From assembly GCA_015709715.1 (NCBI GenBank), contig CP054184.1:3767001-3831000 (forward strand): 64,000 nucleotides of DNA. The letters are read 5' to 3'. The notes beneath the pieces are model-generated. The model worked only from the letters and a program-made list of their open reading frames with translations. It made no database searches and had not been told where the DNA came from. Position 1 is the stretch's first letter, and each line of letters opens with the position of its first letter. Shown piece by piece: positions 16,517-27,157 of this stretch. The position numbers were made by a program, and so were the translations under genes. The DNA comes from Nitrospira sp. GTDB lineage: Bacteria; Nitrospirota; Nitrospiria; Nitrospirales; Nitrospiraceae.

Positions 16517-17809
16517 ATGCACACTTTCGCACAGAACCCGAAGGTAACTCAGCAGACTACGCCTGCCAAGTCTACGATCCCTGCTCAAGCCCACTTTGGG
16601 CACAGCCGTACACGGGTTTATTCAAGGGGGCCGACGGGAATTCAGACGAAGCTAAAAGTTAACACCTTGAGAGACGTATACGAACAGGAGGCGGATCGCG
16701 TCTCGGAAGCGGTGATGCGCATGCCTGACCCCGTAGTCCACGATGTGCTGCGGTCTCCGGGGCAGCCGCTGGGCGCATCCATCCGCGGGTTCATGGAGCC
16801 GCGATTCGGGCACGACTTCGGTCAGGTGCGCGTGCACGCGGACGCGAAGGCGGACGCCTCAGCGCGGGCGATAGGCGCGCTGGCCTATACCGTAGGGCGC
16901 GACGTCGTGTTCGGGGCGGGGCGGTATGCGCCGCACACTCCCGCGGGACGGCAGTTGCTCGCTCACGAGTTGGCCCACGTCCTGCAACAGGGCGGCGGCG
17001 AGCTTATGGTTCGTCGGGCGGTCACATATCCTCGCCCCACCGTCTCTTCGGAGAATCCAATCCTTCGAGTTCTAAGGGGCGAACCGGACCTGGCAAGAAC
17101 AACGCCGACTATTAACGGAGCGGTAGCCCAGACTGACACAATTGCGCTGAGGGAACTCAGAGCAGCTTTCAACCCGACAGGTATCGACATCATGAGCGCA
17201 CCCCAGACGCCCACACAGGGTTCAGGCTCAGGGAGCGGCTCGGGTTCCGGGAGCGGGTCTGGCGGTACTGCCGCCAGTACCGAATGCGCCTTTAAGAACT
17301 TTGATGTGAGAATCTCCGCGAGCATGATTATGCCCACGGCTCCGGGCCGCGACCGTTGGGGCCCTCTTTCCGTTAGCGGGACCATGCTGGCAGCCAACGC
17401 CCCCTCGATTTGCAGGGCCAAGAGGAGTATCAGCGTCACTATGAAGGGCGAGCCTGATACGGCAACCTTCTATGCAAAGATAAAGACGAATGAGCAGGAG
17501 CACGTGACGGATCTTATGGACGCCTCCAACCGATATCTTGTCCCGCACTTCCAGGCGATTATGGCGCTGAGGGGGAGAGGTCAGAACGCCAGTGCCTGTA
17601 GGACAGACCTCCAGAGTAAGCTCGCGCAGGTGCCGGGGAGCAGGATTCAAGACTTCGTGGCGCGGGTCCTTGCAGACATACAGCGGCGAGATACCCCCGG
17701 GGCACACCCCACTGAGCAAGCGACGCGCGTCCTCGACGACTGCAATCGAATGGAGATTACTGGGAAGCAGAAGCCGGCTCCTACTCCGGCGGTAAGGCGC
17801 ACTCCGTAG
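16517..17809 (+). CDS. DUF4157 (eCIS-core) domain protein
   Basis: A 430-residue protein. A basic, disordered N-terminus leads to the QTKLKVNTLRDVYEQEADRV segment. The DUF4157 domain follows at about 90-160, with GHDFGQVRVHAD, TVGRDVVFGAGRYAP and a zinc-protease-type HELAH near 150. This domain is a known marker of loci and cargo of extracellular contractile injection systems, but it also occurs elsewhere. A serine-glycine linker (GSGSGSGSGSGSGSGG, about 236-251) then joins a C-terminal domain (about 255-420) that I do not recognise. That domain has several cysteines and an NEQEHVTDL motif that might bind metal. The layout suggests a delivered toxin. No injection-system structural genes are visible in the window. 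Confidence 0.75.
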   Translation: MHTFAQNPKVTQQTTPAKSTIPAQAHFGHSRTRVYSRGPTGIQTKLKVNTLRDVYEQEADRVSEAVMRMPDPVVHDVLRSPGQPLGASIRGFMEPRFGHDFGQVRVHADAKADASARAIGALAYTVGRDVVFGAGRYAPHTPAGRQLLAHELAHVLQQGGGELMVRRAVTYPRPTVSSENPILRVLRGEPDLARTTPTINGAVAQTDTIALRELRAAFNPTGIDIMSAPQTPTQGSGSGSGSGSGSGSGGTAASTECAFKNFDVRISASMIMPTAPGRDRWGPLSVSGTMLAANAPSICRAKRSISVTMKGEPDTATFYAKIKTNEQEHVTDLMDASNRYLVPHFQAIMALRGRGQNASACRTDLQSKLAQVPGSRIQDFVARVLADIQRRDTPGAHPTEQATRVLDDCNRMEITGKQKPAPTPAVRRTP

Positions 17810-17845
17810 AAGATCCAAATTGGAATATGTGGCCCACGCCTTGGC

Positions 17846-17860
17846 AGGCGCTTCGCGCCT
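17846..17860. terminator. Short GC-rich hairpin after the DUF4157 gene
   Basis: The perfect stem aggcgc-ttc-gcgcct lies 36 bp downstream of the DUF4157 stop. There is no T run behind it, so if it ends transcription it is not a classical intrinsic terminator. Confidence 0.3.
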
Positions 17861-17948
17861 AGGCGGCGGCCGGCGACAGGCCCTGCCACGATTTGCCTCG
17901 CACCACGAACCATTTGACTGATCCCTCCCGACCCTTTATCGTCGCGGC

Positions 17949-18536
17949 ATGGGTTTCGACGAAACGCTTTTTCGTGCGATCAACGGTCTGGCCGGGCGGT
18001 CGGCGTTCGTCGATTGGCTGATGGTCGAATTGGCCAAGCCGGGGAATCTGCTCTATCCGATTCTGCTCGCCGCGGCCTATTGGTTCTGGAAAAACCGGCG
18101 GGAATGTCTGATCGGCTTGGCGGGGGGTGCGGCGGTGGTGGGCGCGACGGATGCGCTCGGCACCCAACTCAAGGGCCTGGTGCAACGCCCGCGGCCCTGT
18201 GTGACGCTCGCCGAGGTGCAACAGCTGCTGGGCTGCGGCGGCGCCTTTTCTTTTCCCTCCAACCACGCGGCCAACACGGCGGCGGCCGCCGCCTTCTTTC
18301 AGGTGCTCTATCCCAAGTCGGGTTGGATCGGCTGGCCACTCGTGGCGGCCATTGGCGTTTCGCGCGTCTACATCGGGGCTCACTATCTGACGGATGTGGT
18401 CGGCGGCTGGCTGGTGGGCGGACTGATTGGAGTTGGTGTGGCCTGGTTGCTCACCTGCTGGTCGCGGTTCCGGCCCCGTCCGACGGACATGGCCGCGGCT
18501 CCTGTGCGGCAGCCTTCCGCCGGTTCGTTATCGTGA
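17949..18536 (+). CDS. PAP2-family phosphatase
   Basis: A 195-residue membrane protein of the phosphatidic acid phosphatase type 2 family. The three signature motifs are visible: KGLVQRPRP, PSNHA and SRVYIGAHYLTD. Several hydrophobic helices surround them. Such enzymes dephosphorylate lipid phosphates, for example undecaprenyl pyrophosphate or phosphatidate, on the outer face of the cytoplasmic membrane. The next gene points towards it, so it appears to be a single-gene unit. The exact substrate cannot be read from the sequence. Confidence 0.85.
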   Translation: MGFDETLFRAINGLAGRSAFVDWLMVELAKPGNLLYPILLAAAYWFWKNRRECLIGLAGGAAVVGATDALGTQLKGLVQRPRPCVTLAEVQQLLGCGGAFSFPSNHAANTAAAAAFFQVLYPKSGWIGWPLVAAIGVSRVYIGAHYLTDVVGGWLVGGLIGVGVAWLLTCWSRFRPRPTDMAAAPVRQPSAGSLS

Positions 18537-18544
18537 TGAGGTTA

Positions 18545-19510
18545 TCAGGCGAGGCAGGCCAGGAGGGCGGCGCGGCAACCTGCTTGGTCGAAGTCTCGTC
18601 CGATCAGCACCACGACATGATCCGGCTCGTCGAGCAACATGACCGGCTCAAGGGTGCCGGTGCGCGGTGGGAAAAATTGAAACTCCTGCAACTCCGGTTC
18701 GCCCGCAAATCGAAAGAAGCCCTTCGCCCGTTCCACCCCCTCCGGTAGCGTCTGCATCCACTGCGTAAAGCGAGTCCGATCCAGCGGGCCAGGTAGGCGC
18801 ACCGTCGTCACCATCGGGTGGTGTGAGGCGCGGGCGTCATGATGCGTCCCGTGCGGCGCGGATTGCTCGAATAACACGTTTGTCGGCGCGGGGCGCGAGG
18901 CGGGCGCGCCCAGCAACGAAGCCAGGTCCAGCCTCGCATGGCTGGTTTCCCAGAGCTTGCCGTAGGGATTGTAGGCGGTGATGGTCTCGCGGAACTGTTC
19001 CCAGTGGCCGGGAATGTAGAGGTCGCGTTTGTTGAGGATGAGGTCGTCGGCGTAGCGGATGGCGTTGCGGATGACCAATTCGGCCATGCCGGTATCGGGA
19101 AGCGGGACCGGGTGGAGGAGGGCTAGGACCCGCTCAAGTTTGGCGATCCGCGACACGTAGGCATCGGTGACGGCATCCACCACTTCCGCCGGATCGGCCA
19201 TGCCGGAACATTCGAGGACGATTAAGGTGGATTCATAGTCGCGCACGAGCTGGGTGATGCTCCAGGCGAGGTCGTCCTTGGTGTCGCAACAGATGCAGCC
19301 GCCGGCCAGGTTCAGGACCTGATCGGCGATCGTTCCCGCGCGCGGGCCGTCGATGCTGACTTCGCCCGCCTCGTTCATCAACACGCCGACCCTGTGGCCC
19401 TGTTGGTTCCAGAATTCGAGCAGGCGCATGAGCAAGGTGGTTTTACCCGCGCCGAGCGAGCCGCAGAGGATGTAGAAGGGAATGGGGAGTGTCTGAGTCA
19501 TCGCAGTCAT
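18545..19510 (-). CDS. CobW/COG0523-family GTPase (metal chaperone type)
   Basis: A 321-residue G3E GTPase. The P-loop GSLGAGKTTLL is near residue 17, the metal-binding CxCC motif appears as GGCICC, and the base-specificity motif appears as LNKRD. A histidine-rich stretch (HGTHHDARASHH) and a C-terminal CobW-type domain follow. Family members deliver zinc or other metals to client proteins. The CDF transporter gene lies 25 bp upstream on the same strand, so the pair probably works in metal homeostasis. The client is unknown. Confidence 0.85.
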   Translation of the reverse strand: MTAMTQTLPIPFYILCGSLGAGKTTLLMRLLEFWNQQGHRVGVLMNEAGEVSIDGPRAGTIADQVLNLAGGCICCDTKDDLAWSITQLVRDYESTLIVLECSGMADPAEVVDAVTDAYVSRIAKLERVLALLHPVPLPDTGMAELVIRNAIRYADDLILNKRDLYIPGHWEQFRETITAYNPYGKLWETSHARLDLASLLGAPASRPAPTNVLFEQSAPHGTHHDARASHHPMVTTVRLPGPLDRTRFTQWMQTLPEGVERAKGFFRFAGEPELQEFQFFPPRTGTLEPVMLLDEPDHVVVLIGRDFDQAGCRAALLACLA

Positions 19511-19535
19511 TGTAGCGGCTGGGGTTGCGTCGCGG

Positions 19536-20477
19536 CTAGTGATGGCTGTGCAGGAATTCGGGATGGGCGTGCTGGGCAGCCAGACGGTTCAAATCGCAAT
19601 GCACGGCGTCGGGGTGACAGCATTCCGTTTCGAGCTGGATGGTGAGGTGTTTGATGCCGAAGTCGGTGGCCACCCGGTGGCGGATGGTTTGGAGCAGGTC
19701 GCTGGTCATGGCTTGGTCGCCGCCCTCGACTTGGACGTGGGTGGTCATCATGATGAGTCGTGGTTCCACCGCCCAGATGTGGAGGTCGTGTACGTTCTTC
19801 ACGCCCTGGATCGATTCGATGGTGGCTGCCACCAGCGCCGGGCTCAAGCCGGGAGGGGTCGACTCCAGCAAGACTTCAAGTGATTCCTTAAAGAGCGGCC
19901 AGGCCCCGCGCGTGATGGCAATGACGACGAAGAGACTCACGAGCGGGTCCAGGATAGTCCAGCCGGTGAATAGGATGAGGCCGCCGCTCAGAACCACGCC
20001 GAGCGAGACCCAGGCATCGGCCAGCATGTGCCAGAAGGCGCTCCGGATATTCAGGTCGTCTTTGGCGCCGTGCTGGAGCAAGAGCGCGATCGACAGGTTG
20101 GCCACGAAGCTCACGGTTGCGATCAGCATGACCCAGCCGCCCGGCACGGCCACGGGATCGAGGAGTCGTTCGATGCTCACGAAGGTGATGCCGACCGCCG
20201 TCAATAGCAGGATGAAGGCGTTCAGGAATGCGGCGATGATGCCGGCGCGATGGTACCCGAAGGTGCGGCTGTCGGTCGCGGGGCGAGCGGTCAGGACATG
20301 GGCATAGAGGGCGAGAAAGAGCGAGCCTTGATCGACTAGGTTGTGCCCGGCATCGCCGATGAGGCCGATGCTGTTCGTGAGAAAGCCGCCGACGAACTCG
20401 GCGACGATAATGACGGCGTTGAGGGCCAGCGCGATCCGCAGGCGAGACCGCATTTCGTGGTAGGTGTGAGCAACCAT
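19536..20477 (-). CDS. Cation diffusion facilitator (zinc/cadmium/cobalt efflux) transporter
   Basis: A 313-residue CDF protein with about six transmembrane helices. The metal-site HxxxD pairs are visible in helix 2 (GDAGHNLVD) and helix 5 (AFWHMLADAW). A cytoplasmic domain with the DLHIWAVEP block follows, and the C-terminus carries His and Cys residues (ECCHPDAVHC, EFLHSHH). CDF carriers exchange protons for divalent metal and export it from the cytoplasm. It is followed directly by the CobW-type GTPase. Metal choice is probably zinc, by inference. Confidence 0.88.
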   Translation of the reverse strand: MVAHTYHEMRSRLRIALALNAVIIVAEFVGGFLTNSIGLIGDAGHNLVDQGSLFLALYAHVLTARPATDSRTFGYHRAGIIAAFLNAFILLLTAVGITFVSIERLLDPVAVPGGWVMLIATVSFVANLSIALLLQHGAKDDLNIRSAFWHMLADAWVSLGVVLSGGLILFTGWTILDPLVSLFVVIAITRGAWPLFKESLEVLLESTPPGLSPALVAATIESIQGVKNVHDLHIWAVEPRLIMMTTHVQVEGGDQAMTSDLLQTIRHRVATDFGIKHLTIQLETECCHPDAVHCDLNRLAAQHAHPEFLHSHH

Positions 20478-20525
20478 GCCGTCAGTGTCTCACGGGTGCA
20501 GGTTCAGGGCAAGGACTGGGCGATG

Positions 20526-22310
<1,785 letters not shown>

Positions 22311-22376
22311 GCCGTGATCCTGCGTTGAGGTTCGGTGCCGTCGTGCCTCTCTCAGATAAAGCTGTGATCCACGTCG

Positions 22377-23243
22377 TCAATTCCTCTTCGACCGCAACCG
22401 TTCGGGAACGACCGGATACTGGGCCGTGCCCATGCCGAAATTGCCGGTGGCGGCGTCCGCCGCGATGACACGCAAGGTGATACCGTTGGGCGCGTCCTTG
22501 GGGAGGGGCACGAAGAACGGTGCTTCGAATCGGCTCTTCTCGCCGGAGTAAAACATCTGCAACCGTTCCACCACGCGATCCTCGATCAGCAACTCGCCGT
22601 AGATGTGTACCTTGCGGGAATCCCAATCGCTGTGCGGGCGGACGAGGGAGCCGGAGAGCGTGCGCACCGAAGCGCGGAGCATGACGTCTTCCTTGGCGAT
22701 CAGGGATTCGCCGGGTTTGGGTTGTTCCACCTGGACCAGATAGCCGTAGAGGTGCAGCACGATGCCGTCGTTCGTGAGGTCGTGGCCGGGGATGAGCAGG
22801 ACGGTTTTGCTGGCCCGTTGAAGCGCGGCGGGGTAGGCCAGGGGGCCTTCCGCGGTGATTTCCACCAAGGTCGGACGCGCGAGTTCCAGCGTGGTGGTGA
22901 AGGAGGCGGCGGGGCGGGCACTGTAGAGCGGTTCTTCCATGAGGTGGGGCGTGCGCATGATCTGGCTTTGGTCGCCCGATTCGCCCTGTTGCAGGCCGGA
23001 GGCCAGGAGTCGGCCGGTCGCCACGTCGGTGATCGTCACCCGCGCGCCTCCCACTTCGTGCCCCAGCACCAGGGATCGATGGGCCACGACCCGCACGACC
23101 ACGGTGGTGGGCAGGGCATCGTTGTAGTGAGCTTTACTCTCGAGTTCGCTTTCGGAGGGTTCCGGGACAAACGCCGCACCCGCGCTGCTCAGCAGTACGA
23201 CGAGACAGGTGCTGGTCAGGCGCGTGAGGAGTCGACCGATCAT
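22377..23243 (-). CDS. Secreted protein of unknown function
   Basis: A 288-residue protein with a Sec signal (hydrophobic TCLVVLLSSAGAAF) and a mostly beta-strand mature part. I do not recognise a family; two Ig-like or beta-sandwich units are likely from the alternating strands. The ATG overlaps the metG stop by 4 bp (ATGA), so it is translated from the metG message. No lipobox or membrane anchor is seen after the signal, so it is probably periplasmic. The link to metG is positional only. Confidence 0.7.
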   Translation of the reverse strand: MIGRLLTRLTSTCLVVLLSSAGAAFVPEPSESELESKAHYNDALPTTVVVRVVAHRSLVLGHEVGGARVTITDVATGRLLASGLQQGESGDQSQIMRTPHLMEEPLYSARPAASFTTTLELARPTLVEITAEGPLAYPAALQRASKTVLLIPGHDLTNDGIVLHLYGYLVQVEQPKPGESLIAKEDVMLRASVRTLSGSLVRPHSDWDSRKVHIYGELLIEDRVVERLQMFYSGEKSRFEAPFFVPLPKDAPNGITLRVIAADAATGNFGMGTAQYPVVPERLRSKRN

Positions 23244-25240
23244 TTCACCTTGGTGCCGGGCTCCACGTCTTCGACGAAGGTGGCGAGCCCCCGCACTTCG
23301 CTGTCGCCTGCCGCGAGGACCATGCCTTGAGATTCGATCCCCATGAGCTTCGCCGGCTTCAGGTTTGCCACGATGACGATGGTCTTGCCGACCAGTGCGT
23401 CCGGTTCGTATTTCTTGCCGATACCCGCGACGATTTGGCGTAGTTCCGTCCCGAGACTCACTTGCAGCTTCAGCAACTTTTCCGACTTCGGCACCCGCTC
23501 GGCCGACAGGACCTTGGCCGTCTTGAGCTGGATCTTCATGAAGTCGTCGATGGTGATCTGGGCCGGTTGTGCGGCGGCCGGTGTGGTAGTCGGAGCCGGC
23601 GATTGCGACGCAGCGGGGGCTCCGGTCGTGGCGGCGGCCGTCGGTTGCGGAGATGCTGGTGTCTCACTCACGGGTTTGGCTCCTTGTGGTTTGGTGTCAA
23701 TGCGGGGGAATAGTGCGGCGCCTTTCTTCACGGTTCTACCAGGCAGCAGATGTGGGTCTAGATATGTGAGTGCTTTTCCGTCTTCTTTCGGTTCGAGGCC
23801 AAGCTGTGTTGCCATCGTGGCACTCGTCCGCGGCATAAAGGGGTAGAGCGGGTGGACAAGTGCTCCTAGGGTATATGCGATGTGATAGAGGCTATTCAGG
23901 AGCTTGGGCCGATGTTCAGGTTTCTTCGCGAGGACCCACGGTGCAGTCTTATCGATATATTGATCGCATACCTGAACGATTTCGCTGATGGACTCCAGCG
24001 CTCGGCTGAATCGAAGGTGTTCGATGTGGTCCGAAGCTTCGCCGAACAATTCTCCGGAACGTCTCATCAGATCAGTTTCAAGGTCGCCGTCGCTTATGGT
24101 GTCGTGGGGCGGGATAATCCCCCCCGCGAACCGCTCGATCATGGTCAAGCTGCGACTTAGAAGGTTGCCCAATCCATCCGCCAATTCGCTGTTCATGCGC
24201 TTGACCATGCCGCTTTCCGAGAAATCCCCATCCTGCCCGAAGGGCACTTCGCGCAGCAGGAAGTAGCGGAAGGCATCGGCGCCGAACTGATCGACCATCT
24301 TATTGGGATCGACGACGTTGCCGCGGCTCTTCGACATCTTTTCGCCGTCTACCGTCCACCAGCCGTGGGCGAAGACGGTCTTGGGGAGCGGTCGTTCCAG
24401 CGCCATCAACATGGTGGACCAATACACCGCATGGGTCGTGAGGATGTCTTTCCCGACCAGGTGCACATCGGCGGGCCAGTAACGCAGACCGGCCGGTTGT
24501 TCTTGCGGCAGGTATTCCAGCGCAGACATGTAGTTCACGAGTGCATCGAACCAGACGTAGGTGACGTAGTCTTTGTCGAACGGCAATTCGATGCCCCAGG
24601 AGAGGCGGGACTTCGGACGCGAGATGGACAGGTCGCCCAATGTTTGGGTTTGCAGGAAGCCCAGCACTTCGTTGCGGCGCGACTCCGGTCGGATGAAATC
24701 CGGATGCTCCAGGATATGCCGCTGCAGCCGGTCCTGGTACTGTCCCATCCTGAAAAAATAATTGTGCTCGCTGAGTCGCTCGATGGGGCGCTTGCAGTCC
24801 GGGCAGAGGCCGTCGGCCACGTCTTTCTCGGTCCAAAACCGCTCGTCAAACGTGCAGTACCATCCCGTATAATCTGCCTTGTAAATCAGCTGCTTATCGT
24901 ACAGCTGTTGAAGATATCGTTGAACCACTGACTGGTGCGGCCGGTCGGTGGTGCGGATGAAGGCGTTATGAGAAATGTTCAACCGTTGCCAGAGGTGTGT
25001 GAACTGCGGCGCGAGGCGGTCGCAATGGGCCTGGGGATCGATGCCGGCCTTCGCTGCGGCCTGCTGCACCTTCTGGCCATGTTCATCCAGGCCGGTGAGG
25101 AAAAACACGTCGCGTCCCCGCAGCCGCCAGTACCGCGCCAGCACATCTGCGGCGACCGTCGTGTAGGCGTGGCCGATGTGCGGCACGTCGTTGACGTAGT
25201 AAATGGGGGTCGTGATGTAGAAGGTGTGTCCGGCGCTCAT
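23240..25240 (-). CDS. metG: Methionyl-tRNA synthetase
   Basis: A 666-residue class I aminoacyl-tRNA synthetase. The HIGH motif is PHIGHAY near residue 20, and the KMSKS motif is GEKMSKSRGN near 305. A single CPDC knuckle is present in the connective domain. After a proline/alanine-rich linker (about 520-560), a C-terminal tRNA-binding (EMAP/Trbp111) domain begins IDDFMKIQLKTAKVL. It charges tRNA-Met. The stretch coding for the anticodon-binding part (about 23.7-24.2 kb) is visibly lower in GC than its flanks, but the frame is intact. Downstream it overlaps a secreted-protein gene. Confidence 0.96.
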   Translation of the reverse strand: MSAGHTFYITTPIYYVNDVPHIGHAYTTVAADVLARYWRLRGRDVFFLTGLDEHGQKVQQAAAKAGIDPQAHCDRLAPQFTHLWQRLNISHNAFIRTTDRPHQSVVQRYLQQLYDKQLIYKADYTGWYCTFDERFWTEKDVADGLCPDCKRPIERLSEHNYFFRMGQYQDRLQRHILEHPDFIRPESRRNEVLGFLQTQTLGDLSISRPKSRLSWGIELPFDKDYVTYVWFDALVNYMSALEYLPQEQPAGLRYWPADVHLVGKDILTTHAVYWSTMLMALERPLPKTVFAHGWWTVDGEKMSKSRGNVVDPNKMVDQFGADAFRYFLLREVPFGQDGDFSESGMVKRMNSELADGLGNLLSRSLTMIERFAGGIIPPHDTISDGDLETDLMRRSGELFGEASDHIEHLRFSRALESISEIVQVCDQYIDKTAPWVLAKKPEHRPKLLNSLYHIAYTLGALVHPLYPFMPRTSATMATQLGLEPKEDGKALTYLDPHLLPGRTVKKGAALFPRIDTKPQGAKPVSETPASPQPTAAATTGAPAASQSPAPTTTPAAAQPAQITIDDFMKIQLKTAKVLSAERVPKSEKLLKLQVSLGTELRQIVAGIGKKYEPDALVGKTIVIVANLKPAKLMGIESQGMVLAAGDSEVRGLATFVEDVEPGTKVK

Positions 25241-25282
25241 ATTGTGACGGAAGATACCAGTTCGGCGGCAGGGAAAGCTAGG

Positions 25283-26314
25283 TTAGCGTCTCGGACTCGG
25301 GGCTGTTTTGGGGACGAGAACATCGCGCAGCCGGAGCAGGAGTGATTCGAGGGCGATCTGCAGATTGATGTTCCGCTGGGTCTGTCGCTCCAGCAGCTCG
25401 AGTTCACCGATGAGCTGCAGGAGGTCGTCGACGTTCACGCGTTCAGCGATGACCCGCAGCTCGGAGAGGGCGTCGCGATTCAGGATTTGTTCTGATTCGG
25501 CGCCGATGGCAAGGAGGAGCAGGTCGCGCAGCCATCGGAGCAACCATTCGAACGCGTCACCGGCGCGATCACCTTTGGCCAAGGCTTCGGCGGTGGCCAG
25601 AATGGTGCTGAACGACTGGAGTCCTTTGGGCGAGAAGAGCAGCGCATATTCCTTCTGGCTCCTGCGAGCCTCGGCGAGGTCGGTGTCTAGCGCGTGCCCC
25701 AACTGCCCCTCGCTCAACACGGCGAGAAAGTGAGCGTCGGCCGGCGGCAGTTCGCGCTTGAGGATGATGGCGGCTTCCACTTGGGTTTGCGCCGGGCTGG
25801 CAAGCCGCAACGCCTGGCAGCGGGAGCGGATGGTGGAGGGGAGTGCATAGGGTCTGCTGGATACCAACAGGAACAGGCTATGGTCGGGCGGTTCTTCCAA
25901 TGTTTTGAGCAGGGCGTTGGCGGCGCCGATGGTCATGCGATCTGCGTCGTCGATGAGACAAATTTTCCGATTGCCGATCAAGGGGCGATAGATCATCTGG
26001 TGTTCGATGTCGCGAATGAGTTCGATCTTGATCTGCGGATTGGCCTGCTCGCGGTCCGGTTCGATCACCAGAAAATCGGGATGGGTTCGCGCCTCGACCT
26101 GGCGACAGGCGCGGCAGGTGCCGCAGGCGTCCAAGTCACCGTGTCCGGCGACGGTTTCGCAGAGCAAGGCTTGAGTCAAGCGAAGGGCCAGCAGGCGTTT
26201 GCCGATCCGATCGGCGCCATGGAAGAGGTACGCGTGGGCGAGGCGATTTTGCAGGACGGCCGACGTGAGCAAACGCTTCGCGCGGTCATGGCCGATGATG
26301 TCAGCGAACGGCAT
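25283..26314 (-). CDS. holB: DNA polymerase III delta' subunit
   Basis: A 343-residue clamp-loader AAA+ protein. It has a degenerate P-loop (HGADRIGKRLLA), the zinc module CGTCRAC and the SSRPYALPSTIRSRCQ sensor region, as expected of HolB. It helps load the sliding clamp in the replisome. The start lies 14 bp inside the 3' end of tmk, the usual tmk-holB arrangement, and metG follows 42 bp downstream. The operon is therefore tmk-holB-metG and the secreted protein gene. Confidence 0.92.
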   Translation of the reverse strand: MPFADIIGHDRAKRLLTSAVLQNRLAHAYLFHGADRIGKRLLALRLTQALLCETVAGHGDLDACGTCRACRQVEARTHPDFLVIEPDREQANPQIKIELIRDIEHQMIYRPLIGNRKICLIDDADRMTIGAANALLKTLEEPPDHSLFLLVSSRPYALPSTIRSRCQALRLASPAQTQVEAAIILKRELPPADAHFLAVLSEGQLGHALDTDLAEARRSQKEYALLFSPKGLQSFSTILATAEALAKGDRAGDAFEWLLRWLRDLLLLAIGAESEQILNRDALSELRVIAERVNVDDLLQLIGELELLERQTQRNINLQIALESLLLRLRDVLVPKTAPSPRR

Positions 26315-27029
26315 GACGGGCCTGCCTTGCGCGAGAGGGTGATGGGTGCAATGCTGGTGCGGTGCTCGCGTCGACTCGAGAATGTTTCGCCAGCAGCGGC
26401 GCGACGGCTCGGTCGACTGCGCGGGCGACGGCTTCTTTGGACGGTTGCGCGGAAATGACGGTCACGCGTGTGGGAGCGCGTCGGGCGAGATCGAGAAACC
26501 CGGATCGTACCCTGTTGTGGAACGCGAGCGATTCACGGTCCAGCCGGTTCAACTCGACGGTGGTGCGTCGACGGGCCAGACCGGTCGCCACGGGGAGGTC
26601 GAACAGCAGCGTCAGGTCCGGTGCGACGGTATGGGTGGCCAGTCGATTGAGCCGTTGCAACATGGCGAGGTCCAGTCCCCGGCCGTAGCCTTGGTAGGCC
26701 AGCGTGGAGTCGGAAAAGCGGTCACAGAGGACCACGGCTCCTCGAGCGAGCGCCGGTTCGATGACCTGCGCAACATGTTGGCGCCGGGCGGCAAACACGA
26801 GAAAGGCTTCGGTCTCTGGGGCGACCGGCTCGCCGGTACGATCAAGGAGGACGGCCCGAATCTTTTCTGCCAATGGTGTGCCCCCCGGTTCCCTGGTTTC
26901 CACCGTCAGGTATCCCTGGCTGCGCAATCGGTCGGCCAAGAGTTTGGCCTGGGTCGACTTGCCGCAGCCCTCGATTCCTTCCAGCGTGATGAGAATGCCT
27001 CGGGAGCGTTTCCGGCCGTGGGTCGTCAT
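26301..27029 (-). CDS. tmk: Thymidylate kinase
   Basis: A 242-residue kinase that phosphorylates dTMP to dTDP. The P-loop is EGIEGCGKSTQ, the DR motif is LCDRFSDSTLAYQGYGR, and TREPGGTPLAEKIR precedes the base-binding part. I place the start at the ATG at 27029 (MTTHGRKRSRGILITLEG). The longer frame up to 27137 would add 36 residues unlike the family and would run into the divergent promoter region. It is the first gene of the minus-strand tmk-holB-metG group. Confidence 0.92.
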   Translation of the reverse strand: MTTHGRKRSRGILITLEGIEGCGKSTQAKLLADRLRSQGYLTVETREPGGTPLAEKIRAVLLDRTGEPVAPETEAFLVFAARRQHVAQVIEPALARGAVVLCDRFSDSTLAYQGYGRGLDLAMLQRLNRLATHTVAPDLTLLFDLPVATGLARRRTTVELNRLDRESLAFHNRVRSGFLDLARRAPTRVTVISAQPSKEAVARAVDRAVAPLLAKHSRVDASTAPALHPSPSRARQARHAVR

Positions 27030-27097
27030 CGAGTCCAGACTGCCAAGAAAAAGGAGGCGCATCCTATTCCAAGTGCTTGAAAATAGCAAGAAAAGGC

Positions 27098-27127
27098 TTG
27101 CGACGACTGGTGAAAGATCGGTATCAT
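27098..27127 (+). promoter_or_regulatory. Possible sigma70-type promoter for the DUF502 gene
   Basis: TTGCGA (27098-27103) and TATCAT (27122-27127) are separated by 18 bp and lie about 30 bp before the ATG at 27158. The position in the 128-bp divergent spacer fits. The boxes are imperfect, so this is tentative. Confidence 0.35.
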
Positions 27128-27157
27128 GACGTTCCACCCTGGACCCCTCAGCCGCGC

